Of a stretch of 60,676 nucleotides of DNA, positions 1 through 7,218 are shown in pieces. Source of the stretch: Candidatus Acidiflorens stordalenmirensis (GTDB taxonomy: Bacteria > Acidobacteriota > Terriglobia > Terriglobales > Acidobacteriaceae); contig PLIC01000007.1 of NCBI GenBank assembly GCA_003139995.1, positions 155 to 60,830 of the forward strand, in the 5' to 3' direction. The translations under genes were made by a program, and so were the position numbers. Below the pieces are notes generated by a model. The model did not search any database and was not told the DNA's origin. It saw nothing but the letters and a program-made list of their open reading frames with translations. Numbering within the stretch: position 1 is the stretch's first letter; each line of letters starts with the position of its first letter.

Positions 1-203
1 TTCGACGAATCCAGCGGAACCCGTGGGTCTTTATTCTTGCAGAGGATCTCAATGCCGCTGCCACTCCCGACGCTCACTCGGATCACGTCATGCAGCGCAA
101 TCGTCTGGTACACGGTGCGCAGATCGTGATACCCGTCCGCGCGCGCGCGACCGATGTAAAGCCCGAGATTGATCTTCGCAAAAGAACGAACCGCGACTGT
201 CAT
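1..203 (-). CDS. ispE: 4-diphosphocytidyl-2-C-methyl-D-erythritol kinase, N-terminal part
   Basis: This is the first 67 codons of a GHMP-family kinase; the rest lies beyond the left edge. The protein opens with MTVAVRSFAKINLGLYI followed by RADGYHDLRTVYQTI, the signature N-terminus of IspE, which phosphorylates CDP-methylerythritol in the non-mevalonate isoprenoid pathway. The ATG at 203 places the AKINL motif at the usual distance from the start. No clear ribosome binding site precedes it. The GHMP glycine-rich ATP loop would lie outside the window. Confidence 0.85.
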   Translation of the reverse strand, partial: MTVAVRSFAKINLGLYIGRARADGYHDLRTVYQTIALHDVIRVSVGSGSGIEILCKNKDPRVPLDSS

Positions 204-355
204 GGAAGGGGAATTGTAAGCGATTTGCGTGGATATAGGCGGATAGAGAGGTGGCGTCCAAAATTCGTCAACCACCTAAGGATACGAAACTGCACAAAGG
301 AAAAACCTTAAGGTTCCCTCCTTCGTGTACCTTCTTGCCCTTTGCAGTCAGCGCT

Positions 356-1099
356 CTATTGCCTTGCCAGCGTCGCGTCCAGCGTTATCTCCGATCCCTC
401 CGCAATCGTCACCTCTTTCGTCCACGGCTTGTAACCCGGCTTCTCGACGCGGAAGCTGTGTTTGCCGGGAGCGAGCGCGATTTTCGCCGGTGTGTATCCC
501 ATGGAGTCGCCGTCCACGAACACTTCCGCAAGATAAGGAGTCGAGCGCACAGTCACCGTGCTTGTCGAGGGCGCGGGAGACGGCGGTGGAGCTGGTTCTG
601 ACGCGGCTGCCTTGTCGTCTGCCGACTTCGAAAAGCCGATGATCGATTCCGGCGGCTGCGCCGGCTGCGGCGCGGCGGCGGGTCCTGACAGCCGTTTTTT
701 TTCTTCCGCAGTAATGGGCGGCATCGGACCCGCGGCCTTCCGCTGCGTGATGTGCAAGCGCAGGTTGCCGGTCGGCGACCGCAAATACAGAAAATCGCCG
801 CTTATCTCAACCTGCACTGCGGCGTCGGGGATCCATTCTGGCGGCGGTTCCGATTCCGTAGCGGAAATCTCGTAGTTGCCGACAACAATCCTGCCCTGCA
901 TATGGACCGAGATGGTGTACTGCGTCCGTTCTTCGTCAACCGGAGTATCGGCATCCGAGGCTTTCGTCGAGGTTGTAACGGATTTCTTCACGTCGGCGAT
1001 CCGCCCATATTGCCAGGGCGACTGGGCGCTGGCGAAAGTCCCGCAGCCCATCAGCACAACGCCGATCAGCACGAAGACGATGAACGGAACGCGCTTCAT
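356..1099 (-). CDS. secreted PEGA-domain protein
   Basis: A predicted exported protein of 247 residues. It begins with a hydrophobic signal segment (MKRVPFIVFVLIGVVLMGCG) that contains a possible lipobox cysteine. A proline/alanine-rich linker follows, then a C-terminal PEGA domain of about 65 residues with the typical pattern of a short beta-rich repeat (VFVDGDSMGYTPAKI, then GKHSFRVEKPGY). PEGA domains are carried by surface and periplasmic proteins and are thought to mediate binding at the envelope. I chose the ATG at 1099 over an upstream ATG at 1141 because GGAAGG lies just before it and the signal peptide begins there. The true partner is unknown. Confidence 0.75.
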   Translation of the reverse strand: MKRVPFIVFVLIGVVLMGCGTFASAQSPWQYGRIADVKKSVTTSTKASDADTPVDEERTQYTISVHMQGRIVVGNYEISATESEPPPEWIPDAAVQVEISGDFLYLRSPTGNLRLHITQRKAAGPMPPITAEEKKRLSGPAAAPQPAQPPESIIGFSKSADDKAAASEPAPPPSPAPSTSTVTVRSTPYLAEVFVDGDSMGYTPAKIALAPGKHSFRVEKPGYKPWTKEVTIAEGSEITLDATLARQ

Positions 1100-1191
1100 T
1101 TTGCCTTCCAGTTTACAGCGTCTCAGGTCCCGCGACTGCACTGATTTTCAGCAGGGGGCTGGCCCACCCTTTGACTCATCTCAACTCCCGA

Positions 1192-1232
1192 GGGTGCCCC
1201 GTCCTTGTCGCGTTTTCTGCGACAGGGCGGGG
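1192..1232. repeat. GGTGCCCC-type palindromic repeat, copy 1
   Basis: The unit starts GGGTGCCCC and folds into a stem of about 14 pairs with one bulge around the loop GTTTTCT, ending in GGCGGGG. It shares the pattern GGTGCCCC, stem ending TCGC, T-rich loop, GCGA, stem ending in a G-run with the copies at 1307-1344 and 3852-3891. Lacking a T-tract after the stem, it does not look like an ordinary terminator. Confidence 0.6.
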
Positions 1233-1306
1233 ATTTTGACTTCCTATCCCCACCACGACTCGCGGGTGGCCCAGGTCTCTGATCTCGCTGGCATAGCTAG
1301 CACTGT

Positions 1307-1344
1307 GGGGTGCCCCATCCTTCGCGCACTTTGCGAAGGGTGGG
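1307..1344. repeat. GGTGCCCC-type palindromic repeat, copy 2
   Basis: GGGGTGCCCC is followed by CATCCTTCGC, the loop GCACTTT, and GCGAAGGGTGGG. The stem pairs 10 of 11 positions. The layout matches the other two copies while the stem sequence differs, which suggests a mobile or structure-conserved repeat family. Confidence 0.6.
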
Positions 1345-1535
1345 TGTGGAAATGCCCGCACAACGGCACGAACGCAACCTTTTTTCATCACATTTTTCTT
1401 GTACCGCCATCACAGACTCCCAACCTCAACCCTGCGAAAATTCCCCGAGAGTGCAACATTCAGATGGCGTGAATCCGTGATCCTAATCACGAACGCTTAT
1501 TGGCAAATCGGTTACGCTGCTGCCTAGAAGTGCCC

Positions 1536-2045
1536 ATGAAAAATGCTTGCCGACTGATAGCTGTATTGTTCTTTACGTTCATCGCGATGCACAGTTTTGG
1601 CCAACAAACTCCGGCCAAACCTCAAAAGCCATCAGCCAAACCAGCAGCGCGACTAAGCGATAGTTTTGCCAGGGCTGGCCTAAAGGCGCTGCTTGCGATC
1701 CACGATGACAGCTTCGAGGCGACACAAGCGGTAGAGAACGCGGAAGTTGAAATGAGTGCCAACGCTACTGACAAAAAGATGTTCCGGCTCCTACAAAACT
1801 ACCAAGAGCATCACGACCTGCTTCTGACGACGTACCGCGATTGCGTAAATCAAACCATTAACATTGTGAAGTCATCGCCCTACCCAGATTCAATAAGCGA
1901 CGACATTCTCCGCAGGAGTGCAGAGCAGGGATGTGCGAACGGCGAGTCGATCAGCAAGGACAATAGTTGCGTGGATGAACTTAAGAAAGCATTCAGAGCT
2001 AGAGCCAGCATCGCGGAACCAGCGGACTGCAAATCGGCAGAATAG
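1536..2045 (+). CDS. hypothetical secreted protein
   Basis: A 169-residue protein that I do not recognise. The ATG at 1536 gives a clean signal peptide (MKNACRLIAVLFFTFIAMHS, then FGQ), followed by a lysine/proline-rich stretch and a largely helical body with four scattered cysteines (CVNQ, GCANG, SCVDE, DCKS). This composition fits an exported helical-bundle protein that may form disulfides. An upstream TTG at 1500 would add 12 residues before the signal and is less likely. It stands alone between repeat-rich spacers, so context gives no clue to function. Confidence 0.55.
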   Translation: MKNACRLIAVLFFTFIAMHSFGQQTPAKPQKPSAKPAARLSDSFARAGLKALLAIHDDSFEATQAVENAEVEMSANATDKKMFRLLQNYQEHHDLLLTTYRDCVNQTINIVKSSPYPDSISDDILRRSAEQGCANGESISKDNSCVDELKKAFRARASIAEPADCKSAE

Positions 2046-2062
2046 ACCACATGGAAACCCAG

Positions 2063-2163
2063 ATTCCTGCCCAAAAACTCCTATTCCTGCCCAAAAAGTC
2101 CCGGTAGAATGCCAGTTATTAGGCAAAGCCGGAGGGGGTACCGGTACTAACCAGTAAACACAT
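2063..2163. repeat. short direct repeats plus partial G-run/TACC element
   Basis: A 15-base direct repeat, ATTCCTGCCCAAAAA, occurs at 2063-2077 and 2083-2097, exactly 20 bases apart. It is followed at 2132-2160 by GAGGGGGTACCGGTACTAAC and CAGTAAACA. The latter resembles the right end of the longer AT-rich element near 4350, where the G-run, TACC and AGTAAACA recur. I read this as a truncated third copy of that family. Confidence 0.45.
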
Positions 2164-2229
2164 CAAAAGCGCCAAACGCATTTACTGAGAACTGAGAACC
2201 GAGAACTGCTTGCGGTACACTTCCTGTGC

Positions 2230-3204
2230 ATGCCCGCCATCTCCTATCTCGAAGCCATCCGCCAGGGAATCTGGGAAGAAATGGAGCGCGACCCCACTGT
2301 GTTCTGCCTGGGCGAGGACATCGGCATCTACGGCGGCGCCTTCAAAGTCACCGACGGCCTCATCGCCCGCTTCGGCCCCGAGCGCGTCATTGATACGCCG
2401 ATTGCGGAGTCGGCCATCATAGGCGCTGCCTTCGGAGCCGCTCTTACCGGATTACGCCCCGTGGCCGAATTCCAGTTCATGGACTTCATCGGCTGCGCCT
2501 TCAATCAGATCGTCAACATGGCCGCCAAGTCGCACTACCGATGGGGAGCGCCGGCCCCGCTGGTGTTGCGTGGTCCAAGCGGCGGGAATGTGCATGGCGG
2601 GCCCTTCCACTCGCAAAACCCGGAGATGTGGTTCGTGCACGCGCCTGGGCTGAAGGTAGTCTGCCCGGCAACGGCCTACGATGCCAAGGGACTCATCAAG
2701 GCGGCGATCCGCGACAACAATCCGGTAATTTTTTTCGAGCACAAGTATCTGTACCGAAGAATCAAAGAAGAAGTTCCAAACGACGACTACATAGTTCCTC
2801 TCGGGAAGGCGCGGATCGCGCGCGAGGGCCATCATCTCAGCGTGATCACCTACGCCGCCATGCTCTATACCGCGCTCGAAGCCGCGGAAATCCTGAGTAA
2901 AGAGGGAATCGAAATCGAAATCCTCGACCTGCGCACGGTCTCGCCTCTCGATCGCGCGGCCATTGCCGCCACCGTGAAGAAGACCAACAAAGTCATCGTT
3001 CTGCACGAACACGCGCGCACCGGAGGCCTGGCCGGAGAAATTTCCGCGATCATCAACGAAGAAGCGTTCGACGATCTCGATGGCCCCATCTTCCGGCTGA
3101 CGTCTCCCGACACGCCGGTTCCGTTTTCTCCGCCGCAGGAGGAGTTTTTTCTGCCGAAAGTATCGGATCTGGTGCGTGAGGCGCGCCGCCTGCGCGCTTA
3201 TTGA
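2230..3204 (+). CDS. pyruvate/2-oxo acid dehydrogenase E1 component, beta subunit
   Basis: A full-length 324-residue member of the transketolase-like E1 beta family. With an E1 alpha subunit it decarboxylates pyruvate or a branched 2-oxo acid using thiamine diphosphate and passes the acyl group to E2 lipoyl domains. Visible hallmarks are FCLGEDIGIYGG near residue 25, IDTPIAESAIIGAAFG near 55, the QNPEMWFVHAPGLKVVCPA stretch, and the C-terminal transketolase domain (VSPLDRAAI, HARTGGLAGE). The ATG at 2230 gives the normal N-terminus. Neither E1 alpha nor E2 is adjacent, so they must be encoded elsewhere. Whether the substrate is pyruvate or branched-chain acids cannot be told from sequence alone. 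Confidence 0.9.
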   Translation: MPAISYLEAIRQGIWEEMERDPTVFCLGEDIGIYGGAFKVTDGLIARFGPERVIDTPIAESAIIGAAFGAALTGLRPVAEFQFMDFIGCAFNQIVNMAAKSHYRWGAPAPLVLRGPSGGNVHGGPFHSQNPEMWFVHAPGLKVVCPATAYDAKGLIKAAIRDNNPVIFFEHKYLYRRIKEEVPNDDYIVPLGKARIAREGHHLSVITYAAMLYTALEAAEILSKEGIEIEILDLRTVSPLDRAAIAATVKKTNKVIVLHEHARTGGLAGEISAIINEEAFDDLDGPIFRLTSPDTPVPFSPPQEEFFLPKVSDLVREARRLRAY

Positions 3205-3288
3205 CTTCCGCGTACTGCGCCCGCGCCGCGCTCCTGTTATATATAGAAAGCAGCAAGCATATTCTTCCAGACTCTTCGAGGATCTGAA

Positions 3289-3843
3289 ATGCGCAACTTC
3301 ATCTTGGGGATGGTCATCACCATTCTGGTTCTGCTGATTGGCGGTCTTGGTCTTGCCCTGCTCGGCTTTCTGCCGACCCGGGCCAATAGCGCGCCCCCGG
3401 AGATGGAACGTCACATCGCCATGAGCGCGCTCGACAATTCGGTGGAGCGCCATGCTCCGCGCCTGAACAGTCCCGTGCCCCCCACCGACGAAAATCTGAT
3501 CGAGGGCCTGAAGCTCTACACCATGAATTGCGCGGGATGCCATGGCGGTATCGACCGCCAGCCCTCCGCCTTTGCAAAATCGTTCTATCCCCCCGCTCCG
3601 AACCTCATTCTTCACCCACCGGATGATGCGGAATGGCACGTCTTCTACGTGATTCGCACCGGCGTCCGCTATACCGGCATGCCCGCGTGGGACAAGACGC
3701 TCTCTGAGCCTGACATCTGGAAACTCACTGCGTTCCTCACCCGCGTGGAAAAACTGCCGCCTGCCGTGCAGGACTATTGGAAGAAATCCAGCGGCGTGAC
3801 CCCTCCAACCGCCGGGCAGGAAGGACACGACGACCACAAGTAG
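3289..3843 (+). CDS. membrane-anchored class I cytochrome c
   Basis: This 184-residue protein has one N-terminal hydrophobic anchor (residues 4-28), so the haem domain should face the periplasm. It carries a single haem-binding CAGCH motif at residues 81-85 and a probable axial methionine in TGMPAW near residue 131. The domain pattern is that of small cytochrome c electron carriers or subunits (cytochrome_CBB3 type). A histidine-rich tail (GHDDHK) ends the protein. It follows the E1 beta gene by about 85 bases on the same strand, but nothing links the two functions. The electron partner is unknown. Confidence 0.85.
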   Translation: MRNFILGMVITILVLLIGGLGLALLGFLPTRANSAPPEMERHIAMSALDNSVERHAPRLNSPVPPTDENLIEGLKLYTMNCAGCHGGIDRQPSAFAKSFYPPAPNLILHPPDDAEWHVFYVIRTGVRYTGMPAWDKTLSEPDIWKLTAFLTRVEKLPPAVQDYWKKSSGVTPPTAGQEGHDDHK

Positions 3844-3851
3844 ATCGAGCC

Positions 3852-3891
3852 GGGTGCCCCACTCATTCGCGTTTTTTGCGAATGAGTGGGA
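3852..3891. repeat. GGTGCCCC-type palindromic repeat, copy 3
   Basis: A perfect 13-base-pair stem: CCCACTCATTCGC at 3858-3870, loop GTTTTTT, and GCGAATGAGTGGG at 3878-3890, preceded by GGGTG. It lies nine bases after the cytochrome c stop codon. It belongs to the same family as the copies near 1.2 and 1.3 kb. By position it may also stop or stabilise the cytochrome transcript. Confidence 0.6.
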
Positions 3892-4169
3892 TCCGGTGTT
3901 CATCGGAAGTCTTCTTCATACGCTCATCGTCGATGCGTAGTTGCCTTATTAAGAACGGAATCATGAACTTCCTTTTCTCTCTGCCGGAGTCGGCCCTGAG
4001 CGAGCCGAAGGGTGCCTCCGTGGTGAGGTTCTGCATTGCTAATAACCCGAATCTCGCGCCTCGCGGATGAATCTAGAACCCTACCCTGGATTCGCCATCC
4101 TTGACACAAGAGCTATAATAGAACTTAGGTAGCAGCCCAGAGCGGCGCGCCGATTTTTGCCATAAGTTA

Positions 4170-4375
4170 TTTGAAATCTAGACTTTGCGCGACTTAGTAA
4201 GTCCAACTCCTTGATTCTAAAGGCTAAGTCCCCAAAAAGTTTCCGATAACTCCTTTGTTATGAATACTTTGTAAGTTAACTCCTTTATAACCAAAGACCT
4301 GGCGGAAATTTCCCCGTAAGTCGATGATTTTAATAGACCGGGGGGAGGGGGGGGTACCCCCGCCAGTACCGACTA
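4170..4375. repeat. AT-rich modular element ending in a G-run/TACCCCC box, copy 1
   Basis: An unusually AT-rich stretch built of recurring modules (AACTCCTTTGTTATGAATAC, TAAGTTAACTCCTTTATAAC, TTGATTCTAAAGGCTAAGTC). It ends with ATGATTTTAATAGACCGGGG and a long G-run running into TACCCCC. The terminal module matches the reverse complement of 26465-26484 at 19 of 20 positions. Base composition contrasts sharply with the surrounding DNA. I see no open reading frame in it. Confidence 0.55.
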
Positions 4376-4523
4376 GTAAACATAGTCGGAATCAGGGTCA
4401 AACCACCACTAAGGCGACGAAGAAACCGCACCACGAATTATTTTTCGACCTCGACAACCGCGAAACCTCCAGCTTCCACTCCCCAATCGCGGCGAGGCGT
4501 ACACCAACTGCGGAAACGCGTCG

Positions 4524-5897
4524 CTACCCCGGTGGATAACTGAAGTTGATGGTGATCGTGGTTTGAGTTGCCGCCGCGTGGCCGTCGACACTGTAGGGTT
4601 GGAATCTCCACTGCTTGACTGCGGCAATCGCCGCCCGGCCCAAGACAAAATATCCCCGAACGATTTTCAGATCCTCGACGCTGCCATCGCGCCCAACCAC
4701 TGCCTGCAGCACCACCGCTCCGTGAAGTTTCTGGGCTAGGGCCTCCGGTGGATACACCGGATTTACGGTGTGAACCAGCAAAGCCCGCGCTGCTTCTTCG
4801 CTCATCGCGACGGGTTCGCTGAATTGCTGAATCGCAGGCTGCGGCTGCGGCGCGGAGACCGGCATCATCTGCGCCGGGTTCGCCGTCACCACAACCGGCC
4901 GCTCAATCGGCGGCGAGTTTCTCATGCTTTCCGGGATCGCCGCTCGTTCCATGTGGATGGGCCCCGCGTCTTGATGCTCAAACACCGGCACGGGCAGCGG
5001 AAAGTCCGGAGCCTTTGGCAATGGGATGCGCGCTTCCGTCAGCGTGGACTCCGTTGCAATTACCTCCAGCGCCGGTGTCGGCGCATTGGAATTGCCGGGA
5101 TCTCTGCTGTAGTGCGCATCCTGTTGCGCGTCGTCCCCGGCGGAACCGGCGGGCAAGGCCCCCGTTTGGTTCATATAAAAAAACGCCGCCACCGATTCCC
5201 GCAAAACACGGAACCTTCCCTCCGGCGTCCGCGACAGATACTCGACGGCCTCGCGCGATCTCCACAGGCAAAACACCGCCATAAGCACAAGCACCGCGGC
5301 ACAAGCTCCGCGGAAACCTGTCGCATGGCTGCGCTCTCGAGGTTCTTCTTCGACTTCGTCAGCCGCAATTTCGCCGCCGGCGGTGTCCTCCGCCGCATTC
5401 GCTTCCGCGAAACCGGCTTGCGGATTCTGCCGGCTTTGCTCCGGTGCATCGGCGCCGGCAGAAACTGCGCTCGCGACTGCGCTGCTCGCGTCGTCCTCCC
5501 TGGACCACTCCGCAGCATCCGCTGCGCTCGCAGGCTGCATCTGTTCACACGCTTTCGCCAGCACCGCGTCGGCTTCCTCGGCGGAAATTGGACGATAGAT
5601 CAGAAAATCGAGCCGGTTGTCGCGCAGTTCCGTCGGCGTGGGGTCGTGATCGACGATGGCGATGGCCACCGTGTTTCGGTTCGGAGTAGACTCGCGAGCG
5701 CGCTTCAACAGGAAGCTCGCCTCCGGCTGGTCAGCCCAGTCCGCGATCACGCACGAAAAGGTTTGCGTCTTCCCTTTTTCGATGGCGGTGAAGATGTCCG
5801 AGCAGACTTCAGCGCGGATCCCCGTACTTTCGCAGGCCACCGTCATGGCGGCGTCCGTCTCCGGGCTTTTTGAAAATAACAGGGCGCGGAAAGCCAT
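4524..5897 (-). CDS. receiver-like / TonB C-terminal fusion membrane protein
   Basis: A 457-residue protein with an unusual layout. Residues 1-120 resemble a degenerate receiver or PilZ-adaptor-like alpha/beta domain (RALLFSKSPETDAAM, CVIADWADQPEA) without an obvious intact phosphorylation site. An acidic low-complexity linker follows, then one membrane segment at about 195-212 (CAAVLVLMAVFCLW), a proline-rich periplasmic stretch, and a TonB C-terminal domain at about 372-457 (VNPVYPPEALAQ, AAIAAVKQWRFQP). TonB domains transmit proton-motive energy to outer-membrane transporters, but many orphan copies serve other envelope roles. It is the last gene of the minus-strand cluster headed by the sigma factor, 150 bases after the PDZ gene, and may be its own unit. 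Confidence 0.75.
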   Translation of the reverse strand: MAFRALLFSKSPETDAAMTVACESTGIRAEVCSDIFTAIEKGKTQTFSCVIADWADQPEASFLLKRARESTPNRNTVAIAIVDHDPTPTELRDNRLDFLIYRPISAEEADAVLAKACEQMQPASAADAAEWSREDDASSAVASAVSAGADAPEQSRQNPQAGFAEANAAEDTAGGEIAADEVEEEPRERSHATGFRGACAAVLVLMAVFCLWRSREAVEYLSRTPEGRFRVLRESVAAFFYMNQTGALPAGSAGDDAQQDAHYSRDPGNSNAPTPALEVIATESTLTEARIPLPKAPDFPLPVPVFEHQDAGPIHMERAAIPESMRNSPPIERPVVVTANPAQMMPVSAPQPQPAIQQFSEPVAMSEEAARALLVHTVNPVYPPEALAQKLHGAVVLQAVVGRDGSVEDLKIVRGYFVLGRAAIAAVKQWRFQPYSVDGHAAATQTTITINFSYPPG

Positions 5898-6047
5898 CGC
5901 GGCAACAGCTTATCGGGATTTCCTTCAGCGCGACAGGTAACCAGTGTGTAGTGCACCCGTGGAATCTGGTCATCCCTTTGGGAAACCTGGGGTTCCATCC
6001 CAACGCCGGTGACCTTCGTAACCTGCCGTCCGGCTCACTTGACAATG

Positions 6048-7190
6048 TCAGATCTCAGCCCAATCTCCAAATAACTCATGGCGCAGCTTCTGCTGCCGTT
6101 CCTGCAGTTTCCGCTGCTGTTCCTGCATCTTTCGCCGCCCGTCCTGCACCATGCGCTGCGAATCCTGCAGCCTCTTCTCCATGTCTTTCCAGCACAATGC
6201 CTGCTGTGCCTTCTCCATCGCCTGCTCTGCCTTCTCCATGGTGGCCGGACCCATGCGGGCGATTTCCTCTCCGGCGCGGTTGATTGCCTGCTCGGTCTCT
6301 GCCGTGAAATCGGGAATGTCAAAGCTGTCTTCGAGCAAGCTGCCGGAATCCTTCTTCTCGGGAAGAGTCAGAGTTAGATTCTGCTCTCTCTTTTCGCGCA
6401 TCACAGTCACGGCCGCCGTGCCGCCCGACGACGACCGCAAAGCATGCGTGAAGTCAGAGGTATCGTGCACCGGCTGGTTGTTGACCTTGACGACCACATC
6501 CCCGGCACGGAATCCGGCCTTTTCTCCGTAGCTGCCTTTTTCCACCGAGCGCACCAGCGCACCGTTCCCGCCCTTCACCCCAAAGAAATCTCCCAGTTGT
6601 AGAGTAATGTTCTCCACCATGAGCCCGCTGCGCAGCGAGGAGTGGACGACGACCACCGAAATGGGTATGTCGAAGTCCGGCATCCCGAAGATATCCGGTA
6701 TCCGAGGGATGTCCACGTGAACCTGCGGCGACCATGCCATCGACTTGTGCCGGTCGGCAAGTTGCACCTTGATTGTCAGGGGTTGACCGTCGCGGCTGAT
6801 GCCGAGAGTCACCACGCGGCCTGCCGGCGTTTCCTTGATCATCCGGCGCAATTGGGCGCGACTCTCAACTGCCGTACCGTTCAGGCTTACGATGACGTCG
6901 TGCTCATGCAGTCCGGCTTTTCCGGCGGGAGCGTCCTGGTCGACCATCGTAACCTCCGCTCCGTGCTCTTCCTTGAGCTTCAAGTCGCCCAGCCGCTCCG
7001 GAGAAACGTCGGCGATGACCACTCCGAGAAACGAAGATCCGCCGCCCTCATCTGAGCCGTAACTCCAGTCCCAGCTTTCGCTGGCGCGATCATGGTTCGA
7101 GTCGACGTTCGATTCCGCTGGTTGCGCGCCAGCAACCACTGAAACGACCAGTGAAAAGAGAAACATGCAAAGCAGGAAACGGTGGATCAT
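6048..7190 (-). CDS. secreted double-PDZ protein with coiled-coil tail
   Basis: A 380-residue exported protein. The ATG at 7190 follows GGAGGG and starts the signal peptide MIHRFLLCMFLFSLVVSVVA; an upstream ATG at 7247 would run into the preceding gene. Two PDZ domains follow, one at about residues 50-145 (GLHEHDVIVSLNGT) and one at about 190-280 (AGFRAGDVVVKVNNQPV). The last 80 residues are charged and glutamine-rich, typical of a coiled coil. There is no protease domain, so it is not a DegP-type enzyme. It more likely acts as a periplasmic scaffold or protease regulator. It lies 28 bases downstream of the DUF4097 gene, within the probable sigma/anti-sigma operon. Confidence 0.75.
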   Translation of the reverse strand: MIHRFLLCMFLFSLVVSVVAGAQPAESNVDSNHDRASESWDWSYGSDEGGGSSFLGVVIADVSPERLGDLKLKEEHGAEVTMVDQDAPAGKAGLHEHDVIVSLNGTAVESRAQLRRMIKETPAGRVVTLGISRDGQPLTIKVQLADRHKSMAWSPQVHVDIPRIPDIFGMPDFDIPISVVVVHSSLRSGLMVENITLQLGDFFGVKGGNGALVRSVEKGSYGEKAGFRAGDVVVKVNNQPVHDTSDFTHALRSSSGGTAAVTVMREKREQNLTLTLPEKKDSGSLLEDSFDIPDFTAETEQAINRAGEEIARMGPATMEKAEQAMEKAQQALCWKDMEKRLQDSQRMVQDGRRKMQEQQRKLQERQQKLRHELFGDWAEI

Positions 7191-7218
7191 AAGTCCCTCC
7201 CGAATCAAAGCACCGCCG

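Larger units (their letters stand above)
1100..1535. other. intergenic stretch with two GGTGCCCC hairpins
   Basis: This is a 436-base spacer between divergently read genes. I see no convincing coding sequence. It contains two members of a hairpin family (1192-1232 and 1307-1344, listed separately). The part next to the gene at 1536 is less GC-rich and probably holds its promoter, although I cannot point to clear -35 and -10 boxes. Confidence 0.5.
3844..4523. other. repeat-rich intergenic region without genes
   Basis: A 680-base spacer in which I find no supported gene. It holds a perfect hairpin of the GGTGCCCC family just after the cytochrome gene (3852-3891) and a large AT-rich modular element ending in a G-run and TACCCCC (about 4170-4375). 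Both are listed separately. The facing genes converge here, so terminators are expected. The hairpin at 3858-3890 could serve as one, though no T-tract follows it. Confidence 0.5.

Noticed and set aside
2452..3903. A 483-codon open frame on the minus strand opposite the E1 beta and cytochrome genes
   Set aside because: It is antisense to two genes with clear motifs, has arginine-rich low-complexity translation and no recognisable domain; it results from GC-rich codon bias.
4101..4119. TTGACA and TATAAT as a promoter
   Set aside because: Only seven bases separate the boxes, far from the 16-18 needed, and no gene follows on that strand within 1 kb.
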